From Dermanyssus gallinae (taxonomy: Eukaryota > Arthropoda > Arachnida > Mesostigmata > Dermanyssidae), in the NCBI GenBank assembly GCA_003439945.1, contig QVRM01002020.1:389001-453000 (forward strand): a DNA stretch of 64,000 bases. The letters run 5' to 3'. Position numbers and translations under genes: made by a program. Shown in pieces: positions 20,900-33,060 of this stretch. Every line of letters starts with the position of its first letter. Within the stretch, counting starts at the first letter, position 1. The notes below the pieces were generated by a model. It saw nothing but the letters and a program-made list of their open reading frames with translations, was not told the origin of the DNA and made no database searches.

Positions 20900-23800
20900 G
20901 CCACTTATGGTTAGGAACTAGATTAGAAAAACCGCAAGGTAATTCTGACCTGTTAGATCTGGATGCGACGTACGGGAATTGCACAGGACTCTTTTCTTCA
21001 CTCTCTTCCCCTACTCTTACGATCTGTCCGTCCCCACCTCCTCCACTCGCTGTTGAGAAAATGAACGCGCTCAATGTACATCGTCTATCGTCGCCACACA
21101 ATAAACCTGCCAATTGCCATACAAATTACACTTTTTTATGTATATGGGAGGTTTGGGAATGCTAATGCACTATCGGTACTGGCAGCCAACAGAGCTCCTA
21201 GTGTGCGACTTTCACCTACTAAGACAAATTACACACCCTATCGTATACTAATCAGAATTAGCGCGAACAATACGGCGTACGAGCGGATTATACAAAAAAG
21301 TAATCCACTTTGTTGTTGTTGTTACTGTTGTTGTTGTAAAAGGCGTAGCACCGCTGAGCTGCGTATAAAAAATAGAATACTGTGGGACCTTCCGTTCTGT
21401 ATTAGAACCGCTTTATTGGAAGCCTGAGAGTTCATACTTATATGAGGTGCATGCCTGCACAGAGTTTTTGAGTAAAACGTAAAGCATTTTGGGGAACTAC
21501 ACAAATAAATAGAGAATCTGTGCCTGTCGTTATGTCTAGCTCTCCTTTAGAACCTACCAGGTTTCCTTACGAAGAAATGACTCTATGTAAAAGTGATATT
21601 AGACTTCGACGATATCGTCCTTGACAGCTACAATAAATTGACTCTAAAGAGATTTCATCAAAGGAAAGAGAAGTACAGCGAGGAAAACAACCCTTGCATT
21701 AATGCGGCAAAACAAAAGCGGTTATACTTTAAGTGGGCACTCGAATTCGAAAAGCTGATCTGTTGCATAGTCATACAGCTTATACTGCAATTTACATACG
21801 AGACTCGTATATAGACGTAAAGCCCTTCGGTAGCGTTTCTGTTGTATCTCGATGTTATGCCCTACTGAGGTCGAAGCACCGGATAATGTTAACCCAGCAG
21901 CGGTCTGCTGACCAGAAAGCTGAAGAGGTGTGTTCGGTGCAAATTCCCGCTAAACTTATTGCATTTGAGATCCCTGCTATAGTATACACGACCTTGTGTG
22001 AGCTGCAGTCATTGTCGTTGCTGACGGAGGGCGTTGGTATCCCAGCAATAACAAGCGCTTGTGCCTTCACCTAGGATAAATCGCGGAAGCGAAGCAGGGA
22101 CGCCACTGCATAAGGACTCATCTGCCACAAAGTATCAGTAGGGGGACCTTTTTATTATAGGGGGAGAGAGGGACAACACAATTTATTTGCTATTTTCAAA
22201 TGAGCCAAGCGGTAATGACGAACCGGAGATGTGCAAACATATGCGGACTATTATACATCCGGTTTTTTAGAAAACACCTGTCACTGACAAGAAACAGCTT
22301 TGACAAGAAGAGCGGATAGATAAGCCGTCCCAGTGCTGGCCCCGTCACCAACGGTGGGCAAGAAAATGTCGACGCTTGGAAAGAGAATACCGCTCGAGAA
22401 TAAGCTCACCTTGGTTTTTAAGGGGAAATCAATATAAGAAATACGAACGTGGTCATGCTTAGGCGCGGCGGGCGTTATTAGCTGTGCGGTGCGGCGTGTG
22501 TTGCTGACGTAACTGGCTCAACTGTCTAATCAAGTATACATATATGCACGTTTTTTTGACACTGTAACAATAAATATAAACAACGTTTAGACCACGTTTC
22601 TAAAACGCGTTTTCTTCTTGTCCCAATCCGCCTCTCATCGGCAAACCCCTTGCTTGGTTTACACCTAATCTTTCCCAGATTACCTAGATTATCGATGCCA
22701 ACTTTCTGCAATATCTGCCTTCCAACGGTTCCAATAAGGGTACTTGCTAAAGATGCGCAAAGTTTCTGCCGAGTTATACAGGAGGCCTACTACGCTATTG
22801 TCTTACTGGAAACAGACGTTTTTGTGAACACAGTGCATGGGTTTTACAACAAGCTTTGCCGATCAAGCGGTGATAAAAACAATATTTGTGGTGCACAAAT
22901 GTCCACACAGCTTGCTTGGAGCATTAAATCCGCCATTCGAGTCTCTTTTTAAGGCTGCCTTTCATCCTTGCCATAATAAACACGGCCTTACCTCATTGCG
23001 CCTGCCGACGTGAATTCTGGCACTCGGTAATGCAAGCCCTTAGCTTGGGCTTATTCGCATCGATGATCTTCCTATGCCTATCGATGTCGGTAGAGCAAAG
23101 AAAGTGGCTGATCCTTGCGGTTTCAGGAGACGACTTAAGGATGGCAGAGCTCGTTAACCTCGCGCGAAGCTCGAGTATTTGTCTATGAGGTCGAGCCCCG
23201 TGGTCTTCGTACCAACTGGGAATTTATGAAGTGCCATACGTGTGCCTCTGCAGATCAGACTAGGGCAGTGATGAGGGATAAGTCGACAGTCGTTCTTGAA
23301 GCCGCAAGCAAATACCTTTCTAATTTTCCAATCCTACTGACATCTTTGCAGTTGGTACATAAAAAAAAGGGTTCTAGAGATTGGTTTCGTTAGACGCTGC
23401 AGCTTAAGTAGGCGATTTTCTTACTGAGCGTAAGTTCTGATTTAAATATTGTAGTTAGGTTCGAATTAGTACAAGGTAAGCCTTCACCCCTTCAAACTAA
23501 TAGGATCAACCCTCAGTTAGTGGGAAAAACCGTTTTTGAAGTCGAGCTTGACTACTATCCGGTTGTTCGGAGCGCCCAAAGTAAAATCTCTTATAGCGTA
23601 AATTACTGTGTACAAAGCTTGTCGGGTTTCTTAAAGGCCAGTTGGTGCTTTCAATACATCTTGCTTAAGTGGAATGTTCTGGAAATAGAAGTGATAAACC
23701 AGGCGGTCATCAAACATAAGAGGGCAAATCCCTTTTGGGACGTACTACAAATATATAATCAACATTGACGTACTCCTCTTGGCCACAGCCAGTCCCAATT

Positions 23801-25900
23801 GTCATTCAAGTTTACACTATTATTAAGTGCCACGGGTCAAGAAACGGTTACATTATTCAAGGACCCTGAAAGAACTCAACGCGGTCCCTTACCTCCGCCG
23901 CAGTATTTTCTGAGAGGCTGTTGAACAACTGTTTCGAATACTATTTTTCTCATTTCAGTTAATTCAATTAGGTGCCTTGTCCGCAAAGATCGTATAGGGC
24001 ACTGGTGGTCAGCCAGCAGCTACGCCACTCATCTGTATAGAAACCCTACATTAAGAGAAGGCTATAAATCTAAAGTTGTGCGAAGGTGTGCAAAACCTTT
24101 TCTAGAAAAACTGGTAATGATCGGACACGGGCGACATGCAAGTCGACTTGTCCTAATCAAACGAGCGAGATGGTGACGCGCAAAATGTAAGAAAGTATTC
24201 GGACTTTGGCTGCAAAGACATCGCGTGATCGCCAAGGCAAAGTTATGTCGGTCAGAGCAGAGTAAGCGATAACCGTTCGTAGGGGAGCACAAACCTCTCA
24301 CTACTGCAGCCACACTTGCTGTCGCTACATTTTACCGCATACCTAATCGTGATGTCCGTCGTTACGATAAAACATTACATCAGCGTAGGAGGCTGCGTTA
24401 TTATCGTCACCTATTGTGTGTACCACATGTTTTAAATTCATTTGTAACTATGTATAGGGTTTAGTTGCTCAGTCTAACTGCCGTCGTTTCGTGTGTCTGT
24501 GGCCTTAAAGTGAGAATCGTTTGCGACGGAACGCCACATCTACGACGAAGGGCGCTAAATAAATAATTTACTAGATACATTACTATCAATAATACTAATA
24601 GCTATAAAATATAGTTTTGCCACTAATATAGCTGTAACTACTACGACCAATTCTAATAATGACTGCCGAGCCGTGTCCAATAGCTATCATTTCCAATCTC
24701 TTAATGAAGAAAAAGTTGCCACTGTACGAAAGTCATTAGCCGCGCTGCGTTACAGTTATAGCCACTCGGTGTTTATAGTTCTACAATATAGGTCTGGCAA
24801 TATAGGGCACTGGTAGTTAAAATTTATTTTTTATGTAAGAGACGTATTATTTTTTTTTGAAAGAGTTTTTGTCAACTTGTTCTGTTGTTTCTGTGACAAT
24901 AATAAGATATAGCCGACACTAAGCCGAATTTCGTCAGAGAACGGAACTTGCAATAATCTGGATTCAGCATTGGCATTGGCGATTGTTCTTTGGACACTTT
25001 ATCATCTTCACATTTTACTATTATACTAAGTATAAACATAAGACTGCTACTTGTACTGTTGTCGGCTGCATTCGGCATGTCATTCGAAAAAGGTGTGCAG
25101 CGATCTCTTCGTAAGGGCCAGGCAGGCAGACGCATCATATTTCCTACACGCTTGAAAACACAGTCGACAGATGCACTCTGTGTGCTCTTCGCGGAAGTTT
25201 GTATTCAAACAGGACAGGCGATGACAGCCATGAGTTATGTATCCGGTATAGGCAAGGCAATTGTCACATGAAAACTAGACCCGGAAGTGAGAGGCACTGA
25301 ACAAATCCAGGTCTCCGATATTCCGTTAGACTTGTTCAGCTGTATTTCCGCCAGTTCGAAGAAAAGCTCTCGAAGGGTCGTACGCGGTGTATTCAGCCGC
25401 AATCGAATTAACACAACAAAGAAACAGAAGGTTTAGAACATGTCTATGAATCTCGTAGCACTCCCAGTCGAACTACGAAGCCGATTTCCGGACAAAGCCG
25501 TAAGATCCTCGAGCTGAGATGCCCGCCGGCAGATGAGAGAAGCCGCGAGAGATCTAGCTGCAGCTACGATTGCCGATGAAACACGCTTTATTAGCTTACA
25601 GAGTAGGTTTGTAACCAGGTAACCACGTGCCGGCACAAAACGCCAAAATGTATTTGTTTAGACACAACTCGAGAGACAAAGCTCGGAAGGTTTGGTTGAG
25701 CATTATTCCTCTGAAATGCGTATTTATACAGGTACATGTAAATAGGTTCGAAACTTCGTTGGGGTCTTGACAGAGAAAAGAAAAAAAGTTTGTTTGGTCT
25801 TTCTTTATTTAAAGAGAACTTTTGATTGAGTAGATCGGATAAGATCACAAAATGTATTTGGTTTCGGGGCTACGCAGATCAAATTGCGGCATATTTGAAA
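20900..25900. other. about 5 kb with no recognisable gene
   Basis: Frames of up to about 110 residues occur (for example 21074-21427, 21733-22074 and 22650-22952, plus strand). None shows a domain, and several cross a (TTG)n tract at about 21308-21338. Decayed transposon remains are likely but unsupported. Confidence 0.4.
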
Positions 25901-25913
25901 ACTACTTATTTTG

Positions 25914-26090
25914 CAGATCATAGCATACCTCAGGATTCCGTTTGGAGACCAACACTGTTCAATATATATTAATGATCTACCCTCGTTTGGCAGTGCTGTG
26001 AAAAGTGTGCAGTTTTCGGATAATGCATGCATCCTGATTGAAAGTGGTAGTACAAAAGGGCTAATATAGAAGGTAACAATTGCTTGCCTG
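25914..26090 (+). mobile_element. LINE reverse transcriptase relic, FSDN for the active box
   Basis: In one plus-strand frame the sequence reads IPQDSVWRPTLFNIY. After a shift it gives IYINDLPSFGSAVKSVQFSD followed by NACILIESG and a stop. P-Q-x-S-x-x-x-P-x-L-F-N-x-Y-I-N-D-L-P followed by F-x-D-D is the consecutive pair of RT palm motifs in LINEs. Here the active-site box is degenerate (FSDN). Nothing upstream is intact. Confidence 0.65.
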
Positions 26091-27556
26091 GGATCAATCT
26101 CTGGTTGCGAATCAACAATCTATGTCTTAACGTAAAAAAAAAAAAATTAAGAACATTAATATGAGTTACGCTAGTAAATATTGCCACTAAACATAGCCTG
26201 CCGCGAATGTGCTTTTTTGGGTTATTATGCTGATGCTTAAGTTGAAATTCTACGATTAAACGACCGTAATTATATTAGGCTAAGTTTTACCTCTATCACC
26301 GCTCTTGGCTTAGAACTTAAGGTAAATTGCTTTGTCCAACTGACTTTTTTGCACAAAAACCCTCAATAGCTCAATTGTTGCATTTTTTTTTAATTATGGC
26401 TACTTTAAGCTTAATGATGAATCATTAAATTGAAATAAATTAACCGTTGAGCCGTAAGTTTAACTTCGTAAGGCATACTTAGTTGAAGCTCAATAATGCT
26501 AGATTACCGACTGCGTAGTATGTCTTTTTGAGTGGCGTTATTATGCGAGGCCAGGCAACGTTAATGTTTAATTGCAGAAGAAAATCATCGAGTGCATGCG
26601 GCATGGTTGCCAAACTGTCAAGAGGTGGCACAACACCTCGCGCCAGCGTGGTTACATTGTGATTTGCGACGCTTCTTTATGTCACCGGACCAGAGTACCT
26701 TCATAGCCTATCTTTTTCAAGAAATACAGTTAATGAGCTCAATGCCTTGTCCACCGGGTACGTTAGCGGGAGAGTTGGGGGGAGGGGGAGCAGGACAGAC
26801 CAAAAATAATTTTCTCTAGGATGGTGAAAGACCCGAATCGAAAGCAATGTTACAACATGTAGAAGCATTTCTGTATATAGGATACGTCGCAGAGAAACGG
26901 AACCAGTTTTACACTGTGTTCTGGATGGTTGTTGGCAACACCACTAGTAGCAGATTTGTGCGATAATGTATATTTTTTTTGTTACCCGGCTTTGTACGGT
27001 AGCAGTGAAGAAAGTGCGGGGTAATGGTACCTCTTCAGTACTACCGTGAAACCGTGGATCGTACGTTGTTCCAGTTTTTTTGTGCATGTGCCGAATTCTC
27101 TGCCGAGTCCATCTCCTACACAAGAATAGCTGTCAACGATGACAAAAACAGCAAAAGGAAGTTGACTGATAGCGATAGCAAATTGCGATTGTAATAAAAT
27201 CATGAGTATGTTAGCCGGGCCTTAGGTCCAGCCCCGTTCTTAAGTCTCTAAAGCAGAACATAAGAAGTGAATTGTTTTAGCGCCGCAACTACATATATGG
27301 CATAAATATATGTATACTTGATTAGTTTTGAGGTCAGGAAACGTCGATGTTTTGCGTGTTTTATTTATATGATTGTTGGCACTACTGCCATTATGAGATT
27401 TGCTGATCCGGCGGTTTATTTTATATTTGACGTATTTGATTGTATACTCGTATATTTTAATATGCACTGGATTCAATATCAAATTTTCAGCTGTTGTAGT
27501 ACTTTTAGTAGGGGGTACTAATGCGCTATAAAACAAATACAAATCAATAAAATAAA
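26090..27556. other. no recognisable gene
   Basis: AT-rich sequence with short frames. A poly-A run at about 26133-26145 follows the RT relic and could be unrelated. Confidence 0.4.
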
Positions 27557-27563
27557 GCACTTC

Positions 27564-27603
<40 letters not shown>

Positions 27604-27610
27604 GAAGTGC
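27557..27610. repeat. 54-bp perfect palindrome with (TA)17 core
   Basis: GCACTTCGAA at 27557-27566, an alternating TA core, then TTCGAAGTGC at 27601-27610. It would form a cruciform or hairpin. Confidence 0.9.
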
Positions 27611-27730
27611 CGAGGCATTTTCTGCGTTGGCAGTATTCCTTCGATGCATGTATTCTCTGTCATACTGCTGCTAATAGTGGAAAAGGCAGGCGACTTCTAT
27701 CTCTAATCTAAACAGAAACAATAACTCTCA

Positions 27731-27880
27731 TTGTTGTTGTTGTTCACAACAACGTGTGACAACAACGACGACAACAACAGTCGCAGTAACAACGGCAACA
27801 ACAGTGATTGTGTCGTTACCGTTATTGCCATCGTCGTTGTTGTTGCTGTTATGTTTTTGTTGTCGTTAATTTTGTTATTA
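27731..27880. repeat. inverted (TTG)n / (CAA)n region
   Basis: TTGTTGTTGTTGTTCACAAC, then CAA-type repeats to about 27805, then GTTGTTGTTGCTG near 27836-27850. The opposing trinucleotide tracts can fold back. Confidence 0.8.
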
Positions 27881-28027
27881 ACACCGTTGTCACGAACTAT
27901 GTCCATGCTATTCCTATTGGTTCGTCGTAATGATCCTTATTTTTAATTTTACTATCACACGATACCCAATTGTCGTCCCTGCTAGGCGCCGCTTAAGACC
28001 TTGCCTAATCAGAGTTTCTAATTACAA

Positions 28028-28345
28028 AGGGTCTCTCAGGAGGATTTCGAAAGCGATATAAGGAATTGTAGAGCTCGTTAAAGCAAATATTTTTTCCAAC
28101 GGAATATGGTTTCTGGTAAGTCCTGTTTCAGAGTAAGAGTAATATTACTAAAATCCGTGATACTGATGTTGTTGCCCGGCACTGAAGCACGAAATGTGCA
28201 ATTGCGAGATAACCACCTATAGGGAAACTAAGCAGATTGTCGTGTTTGTGAGAAAATTTGGCTTCTTGTGGTAAACATATTATGCCGGCCAGAAGATGCA
28301 ACATGGTTGTTTAGAAGAGAATTCGCAAAATATTAAGATCTTTCA
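28028..28345. repeat. dispersed repeat D, copy 1
   Basis: It aligns in the same orientation with 31262-31580. Shared blocks include ATTTTTTCCAAYGGAAYATGG, TGTTGTTGCCCG, GTCGTGTTTG-GAGAAAATT and TTTAGAAGAGAATTCGCAAA. Divergence is moderate with small indels. No coding capacity is visible. Confidence 0.75.
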
Positions 28346-28471
28346 TCAGCTCATCAATAAAACCTCACTTATAGCCCTACGATCATTCACGGCGCTCAAA
28401 CATTCATTGCGCATTTAGGCAATCATTTTTTGTGCATGTGTTGGTGACCAAAAAGTGACCATATTGTTGTC

Positions 28472-28662
28472 ATCAAATCTACGGCGATCCGAACCGTGGT
28501 TGCGGAGTAATTAAGGTTTTCCGGATCTTGTGCGAATGCATGCATAAATTACATTCTCCAGATAAATCACTCTGTGTGATTTATGCATGCACACCATCTC
28601 GGCATGCCCGCCGCAAAATCTTAATTGCTCCGCAATCACGGCTCGCATTGCCGTAAATTTGA
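28472..28662. repeat. ~190-bp inverted repeat (MITE-like foldback)
   Basis: Left arm 28472-28550 (CAAATCTACGGCGATCCGAA, GGTTGCGGAGTAATTAAG, ATGCATGCATAAAT) pairs with right arm 28580-28662 (ATTTATGCATGCAC, CTTAATTGCTCCGCAATCAC, TTGCCGTAAATTTG). Arms are roughly 80 bp with some mismatches. Unpaired flanks may extend the pairing. No ORF. Confidence 0.75.
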
Positions 28663-28835
28663 TACATGAATTGAGCGTCATGAATTCGCATTTGCCTGAA
28701 TGTGTTAGGGTATTATTTTATTAATGAATTGTGCTGTGAATGGCCGCAGGGTTATGATTTTAAGGTATTAGACGTGAAAGCTAATAAAATTACCTAATTT
28801 GTTGCTATTTTTTTCGAATTTTCTTCTAAACGACC

Positions 28836-29125
28836 ATGTCGCATCATATGGCCGGCGATATATATTCTTTAGAAGAAAAACACGACGATGTGCTTAGTTT
28901 CTGTTTAGAAGAACTGGTTGTCTCGCAATTGCGTAATATCCCTCTCACTCCAGAACCAGACCTCTCAGAGGCCATGTTTTATGGAAAAAATTGCTTTAAC
29001 GAGCTCTACAATTCCGTTTATCGCTCTCGAACTCCACCTGGACCCAGACCCTGTATATTCAAATATGTGCATAGTACATGTAAACTGCCAACAACAGCAG
29101 GTGGCTCCCTCTGCGGTGGCATCTG
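28836..29125 (+). CDS. candidate first coding exon, unknown protein (tentative)
   Basis: From ATG 28836 (context CGACCATGTCG) a frame of 142 residues is open. Its first ~96 residues (MSHHMAGDIYSLEEKHDD…, later LRNIPLTPEPDLSEAM and SRTPPGPRP) have mixed, non-repetitive composition. A consensus donor, ATCT|GTAAGTG, follows at 29125/29126, still inside the open frame. No domain, signal peptide or membrane segment is recognised. A second open frame overlaps from 28918, so the region may simply lack stops. It could be the 5' exon of a multi-exon host gene, but no acceptor or downstream exon was identified. Confidence 0.25.
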
Positions 29126-29329
29126 TAAGTGTCGCGTCGCCGTTTCAGCGACGGGAGTCCTCTGGGTTCTGTTGGCCGCCGGGTGGTGGCGCCAGCTGGC
29201 TCGTGTCCGAGTTCGCGCGTCGTTTTTCCGCGAAGAACAAGCTGGTCAGGATAACTTGTGTTAGTACGCATTCACACTCGGGCTTCCGAGTTGAACGCAA
29301 CCATATGATTCCGCAATGGTGATGGTGAA

Positions 29330-31150
29330 GCTAGTATATCGATGATCATGCGGCGGACCTTGTTGCTGATCATCTGGTGATGGTGGTTGTTAGTAGGTAC
29401 ATGACAGAAGATAGCATTTCTCAGGCCGGTCCGTGGTCCGCCTTGAGAAAGATATGGGTATCACAGTGTTTTATAAAGACGTACGCAGAAAGACAATTCG
29501 TACATAGAACGAGCGTGCGACGGCAAAGGGCAATGAATGAAGAGAAGACGAGAAGAAAAACTACGAAACAGAACAAGAACAAAAAAATAAGATCACTATA
29601 ACTTCTTTATCCGACGGCTCTACATTGAGCGTGATGCGCTCGTTGTAAGATGCTCTCACGCCAGACAACATGAGAGCTACCCATCAAAGAGGTGAGATAT
29701 TAGGAGGTCCGTTGAGGTTGAGGTAGCGGGGCGCCGAGCCAGCGCATCGGTACACGGAAATAGACCCACTAAACACACTGCGCCTATCCGCGACGGTTCT
29801 GCGTTCTCTATTAGCCGCTGACCGCCTCTTTAGCTGAGCTGCTGGCTCTGCTTTTGCCACTGTTGCTGTGGTGTGCTACGTCTAACGTCTACTACAGCGC
29901 CATATTACTAGTGTTGTTACCACGAACACTTACTAGTTCGACTGCCAATACTGTTATTACAGCCACCGTGTTGTCGCCATTACACTCTACGTTCTCCTGT
30001 AACTCTCCTGGGCCTATCTATATCCCGTCGCGAGTATATCATCATCCTCGTCGAAGCGGCTTTTATCTTGGTGGTGCAATGATACCTTCGGACATCTATA
30101 CTCTTTGGCTTGTCCTTTTCTTCCTCGGTATTTGTGCTCCGATCTCTTGTGCCCGCTCGTCCGCCCGCTACTTACTTACTATCCGCCCCTTGACGACCAA
30201 AAAGTATGACCCACCTCTGGTTTTTTCCCTTCTTCCCGGCCGCCTGTCCGTTTGTCTATCCACTAGCGCCACCCATACGATACTGCGTCTCTGCGTTTCG
30301 TCTAGACGAGTAGATATTTGCTTGTTTCCCTCGCGTACCGGCGAGATACGCCCCCTGGGCGATGTCGTCCTCCCTTTTCCTTTCTTTTGCAGGCTTTCTT
30401 TCGTTCGACGTCCCGTTCCATTCTACACGCTTTTCAGCAGACTTCGGCGCTGATTTTGCACGTTCTTCAGCCGACAACGATGACCACGATCACATCGAGG
30501 TAGAAACACCAACCATCCAACCAACCTGTATTGCATGTTCGATACGAACAACAATCAAATGAAGGGGGATCTGTCACATATACAATTGCCCAACTACAAA
30601 CCCATTGCTTATTTGGTCTCTATTCGAATCTCAGGATACCGAATAATCGCTGGTTATTTGAATTTGGCGCTCCTCAATTGCAACAATCTCTCAAATTTGC
30701 TCAGGTAATGTATGGTATCTGTATAGGACTCGTTGAAAGAAGCCATATGAAATGTATGCGCATTTTCCGTTTCTTGTAAAACGTGCATACATTTTACAAT
30801 AAACGAAACGGTAACCGCGCGCAGTATCTAACGTTGCGCTAGAATTGCGAAAATATTATTAAAATCCTGTGCTCCATGTTTTCTCGTAAATGGAATCCGA
30901 TGGGAGACCACTCCGATGTTCGCTTTGTCTAAATTGAAGACCAAAACATATATAGTTGGTCTTGAAGATAACCTATGTCTTCCTAATGCAAGGCCTTGTC
31001 ACTACGTCATTGTGCTACGTAATGAGAAGATTTCTGTTCTTGCAAAAGATAAAGCAGTAAATATCCGGGAATTCATTTTGGCATTTGAAGAAATTTCCGC
31101 CGTCAGAGAAAAATAAGGCCGTTAAGTTTTTAGTAACAGTCCTTACTATT
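29330..31150. other. no recognisable gene
   Basis: It contains a 199-residue open frame (29854-30453, plus) with uneven, hydrophobic and Ser/Thr-rich composition and no recognised domain. A short inverted pair (AAATGTATGC at 30750, GCATACATTT at 30785) is visible. Confidence 0.4.
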
Positions 31151-31168
31151 GATATGGATGTGACATGT

Positions 31169-31169
31169 G

Positions 31170-31202
<33 letters not shown>

Positions 31203-31204
31203 GA

Positions 31205-31248
<44 letters not shown>

Positions 31249-31258
31249 GAGTATATAT
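31169..31258. repeat. (TA)n tracts separated by GAGAGGAG
   Basis: Two TA tracts, each followed by an AGAG…GAGTATATA element, immediately upstream of dispersed repeat D copy 2. It looks like a duplicated microsatellite-spacer unit. Confidence 0.85.
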
Positions 31259-31261
31259 AAA

Positions 31262-31580
31262 AAGTCTCCCAAAAATATTTACAAAGCGACATAGAGAATT
31301 GTAAAGCTCAGTCTAGTAATTATTTTTTCCAATGGAACATGGTTTCTGAGAAGTTTTGTTTTGAAGTGAGAGTGATATTACTGAAACCCGTGACACTGCT
31401 GCTGTTGTTGCCCGACATAGGAGCACAAAATGAGAGACTAGTCCTCCTCTCATACAGAAGTTAAGCAAATGGTCGTGTTTGCGAGAAAATTCTGCTGCTC
31501 CACATCACGCCGACCGATGCGACATAGTCGTTTAGAAGAGAATTCGCAAAAAATAAAGATATTTATTAGCTTTCACGCCT
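31262..31580. repeat. dispersed repeat D, copy 2
   Basis: Counterpart of 28028-28345. It begins AGTCTCCCAAAAATATT next to a TA tract. The same AGTCTCCCAAAAATAT string occurs at about 12928 and 16318 within the tandem duplication, possibly by chance. Confidence 0.75.
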
Positions 31581-31832
31581 AATACCTCAAAACAAAGCGA
31601 GCATCATAGGCCTTTGCAGCTGACGATAATCTGCGACACTTTGACCGTCGACTAGCCACACACTAGATGGAGGATGGCGCAGAGTAAAGCGGTGCTGTCC
31701 GCACCAACGGCGTTGCATGAAGCGTATCGGTTGGCTATAGACTGACAACAATGGTAGGTATACATACGTACGTCTACATAAAGTATGCTTTCGGGTTCCC
31801 TTACAGGGGGACGTGTGCCACCACCGGGTCGT

Positions 31833-32160
31833 CGCTTCTGCTGCTGCTGCTACTGCCGCTGCCGTAGATGTCCCGGAACGTCGGGGGCGGCTCGGTTTAT
31901 TAGTGGAGCTAAGTGGCCAGCATGCCTCTCCATTTCCCATCTTCCGCTTGCTCGTTCGGACGGTACCCGAAAACAAGATGGATAGCAAGTGGGTAGTGTT
32001 GCTAGCAGTGTTTACGGGGCTGGCAGGACTGGTTGTAGTACAAATCGTTGTAGTAGTAGTAGTAGTAGCAGTAGTAGTAGCAGTAAATGTCGTTGTCGTT
32101 GTTAATGTTGTTGTAGTTGCTGTTGTTGATGTTGCTGTTGCTATCAATGTCGTCGTTGTA
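31833..32160. repeat. CTG and GTA/GTT trinucleotide tracts
   Basis: A CTG run at about 31838-31862, and GTA/GTT/GTC runs at about 32036-32160. The 210-residue minus-strand frame here is mostly Thr and is a product of the repeats. Confidence 0.85.
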
Positions 32161-32289
32161 TCGATGGAAAAGAGATAGGCTGCCCAGCACCGACAACCTT
32201 GGCTGTACAAGAGTGTCAAGCCATCGGATATTATGGCCGTATTTATACCTGGGCGAAACCAAATTGCCCTTGCTTTCGGCTCATGCTCG

Positions 32290-33060
32290 TTATATTGGCT
32301 TGCACCGGGGGGGGGATTTTTTTCTCGGTGAACGGGCGGTTGAGCGGGTGAGCGGACGGACCTGCGGAGCGAGCGAGGAAGGCCGCCTCACGGCGACTTC
32401 GACGCCCGCGACCTCCTCGGACACCTCGGGGGTTAAATTAGGACCTAAGAGGCGGACGACGACGAAACGCGTTTTAAGCGTGCGCTCGCGCGCGCGCGCT
32501 TACTATGCGACTGACTACGCGATAGACCGGCAGGCGAGCACGAGGGCAGGTCGCGTAAACCGCGTCACCGTAGACTGCGCCACGCTGTAGCGCCAAGCTT
32601 AGCCAAGTTAGGTTAAGCACAGTAATAATGCAAGCACAGCCGACGCTGAAGCGGCACAAGTTATGGCCGAACTTATCGCATTATAGGCAGGCGCCATAAC
32701 GGCGCTTGCCGCTTTTGCTGTCTTGACAATTCGCCGTGTCAGCTCAGCGTCAGCACGCGCGTTCCCGTCAGCCAGCCAGCCAGTCCGCCCTCCCTCCCGC
32801 CCGCGATTCTGCAGGCCAACGCAGCGCTATCTGACTCCGGCCAGCTACGTTGTCCCGCCGCCATCGCCTGAAGATGACTGGCTGATTTACTTGTATCTAC
32901 ATAACTGCCTACGTAATACGAGGGCGCATGTGTTATGTTCTAGCCGTTGCCTACGCGTGCTGTTTCTTCTCGCGACGGTAACGCCACGGTCGTTGCCGCC
33001 TCCGCACCGGTATGTCGGCGTAGTACTTCGGTGTCGATATTTTACGTCGCTCAGTCCATT
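32290..33060. promoter_or_regulatory. CpG-rich block, possible promoter region
   Basis: Dense CpG (GCGCTCGCGCGCGCGCGC at about 32484-32501, and many CG dinucleotides to about 33060) stands out from the AT-rich surroundings. This could mark a promoter or first exon, or simply a GC-rich low-complexity tract. No TATA box or ORF with a domain was found to anchor it. Confidence 0.25.

Noticed and set aside
29854..30453. 199-residue plus-strand open frame as a host gene
   Set aside because: No recognisable domain, no clear signal peptide, uneven composition, and other frames nearby are also open. Could be revisited with transcript data.
31587..32219. 210-residue minus-strand open frame
   Set aside because: Mostly Thr from GTA/GTT repeats; no domain. 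The opposite strand gives an equally long Val-rich frame.
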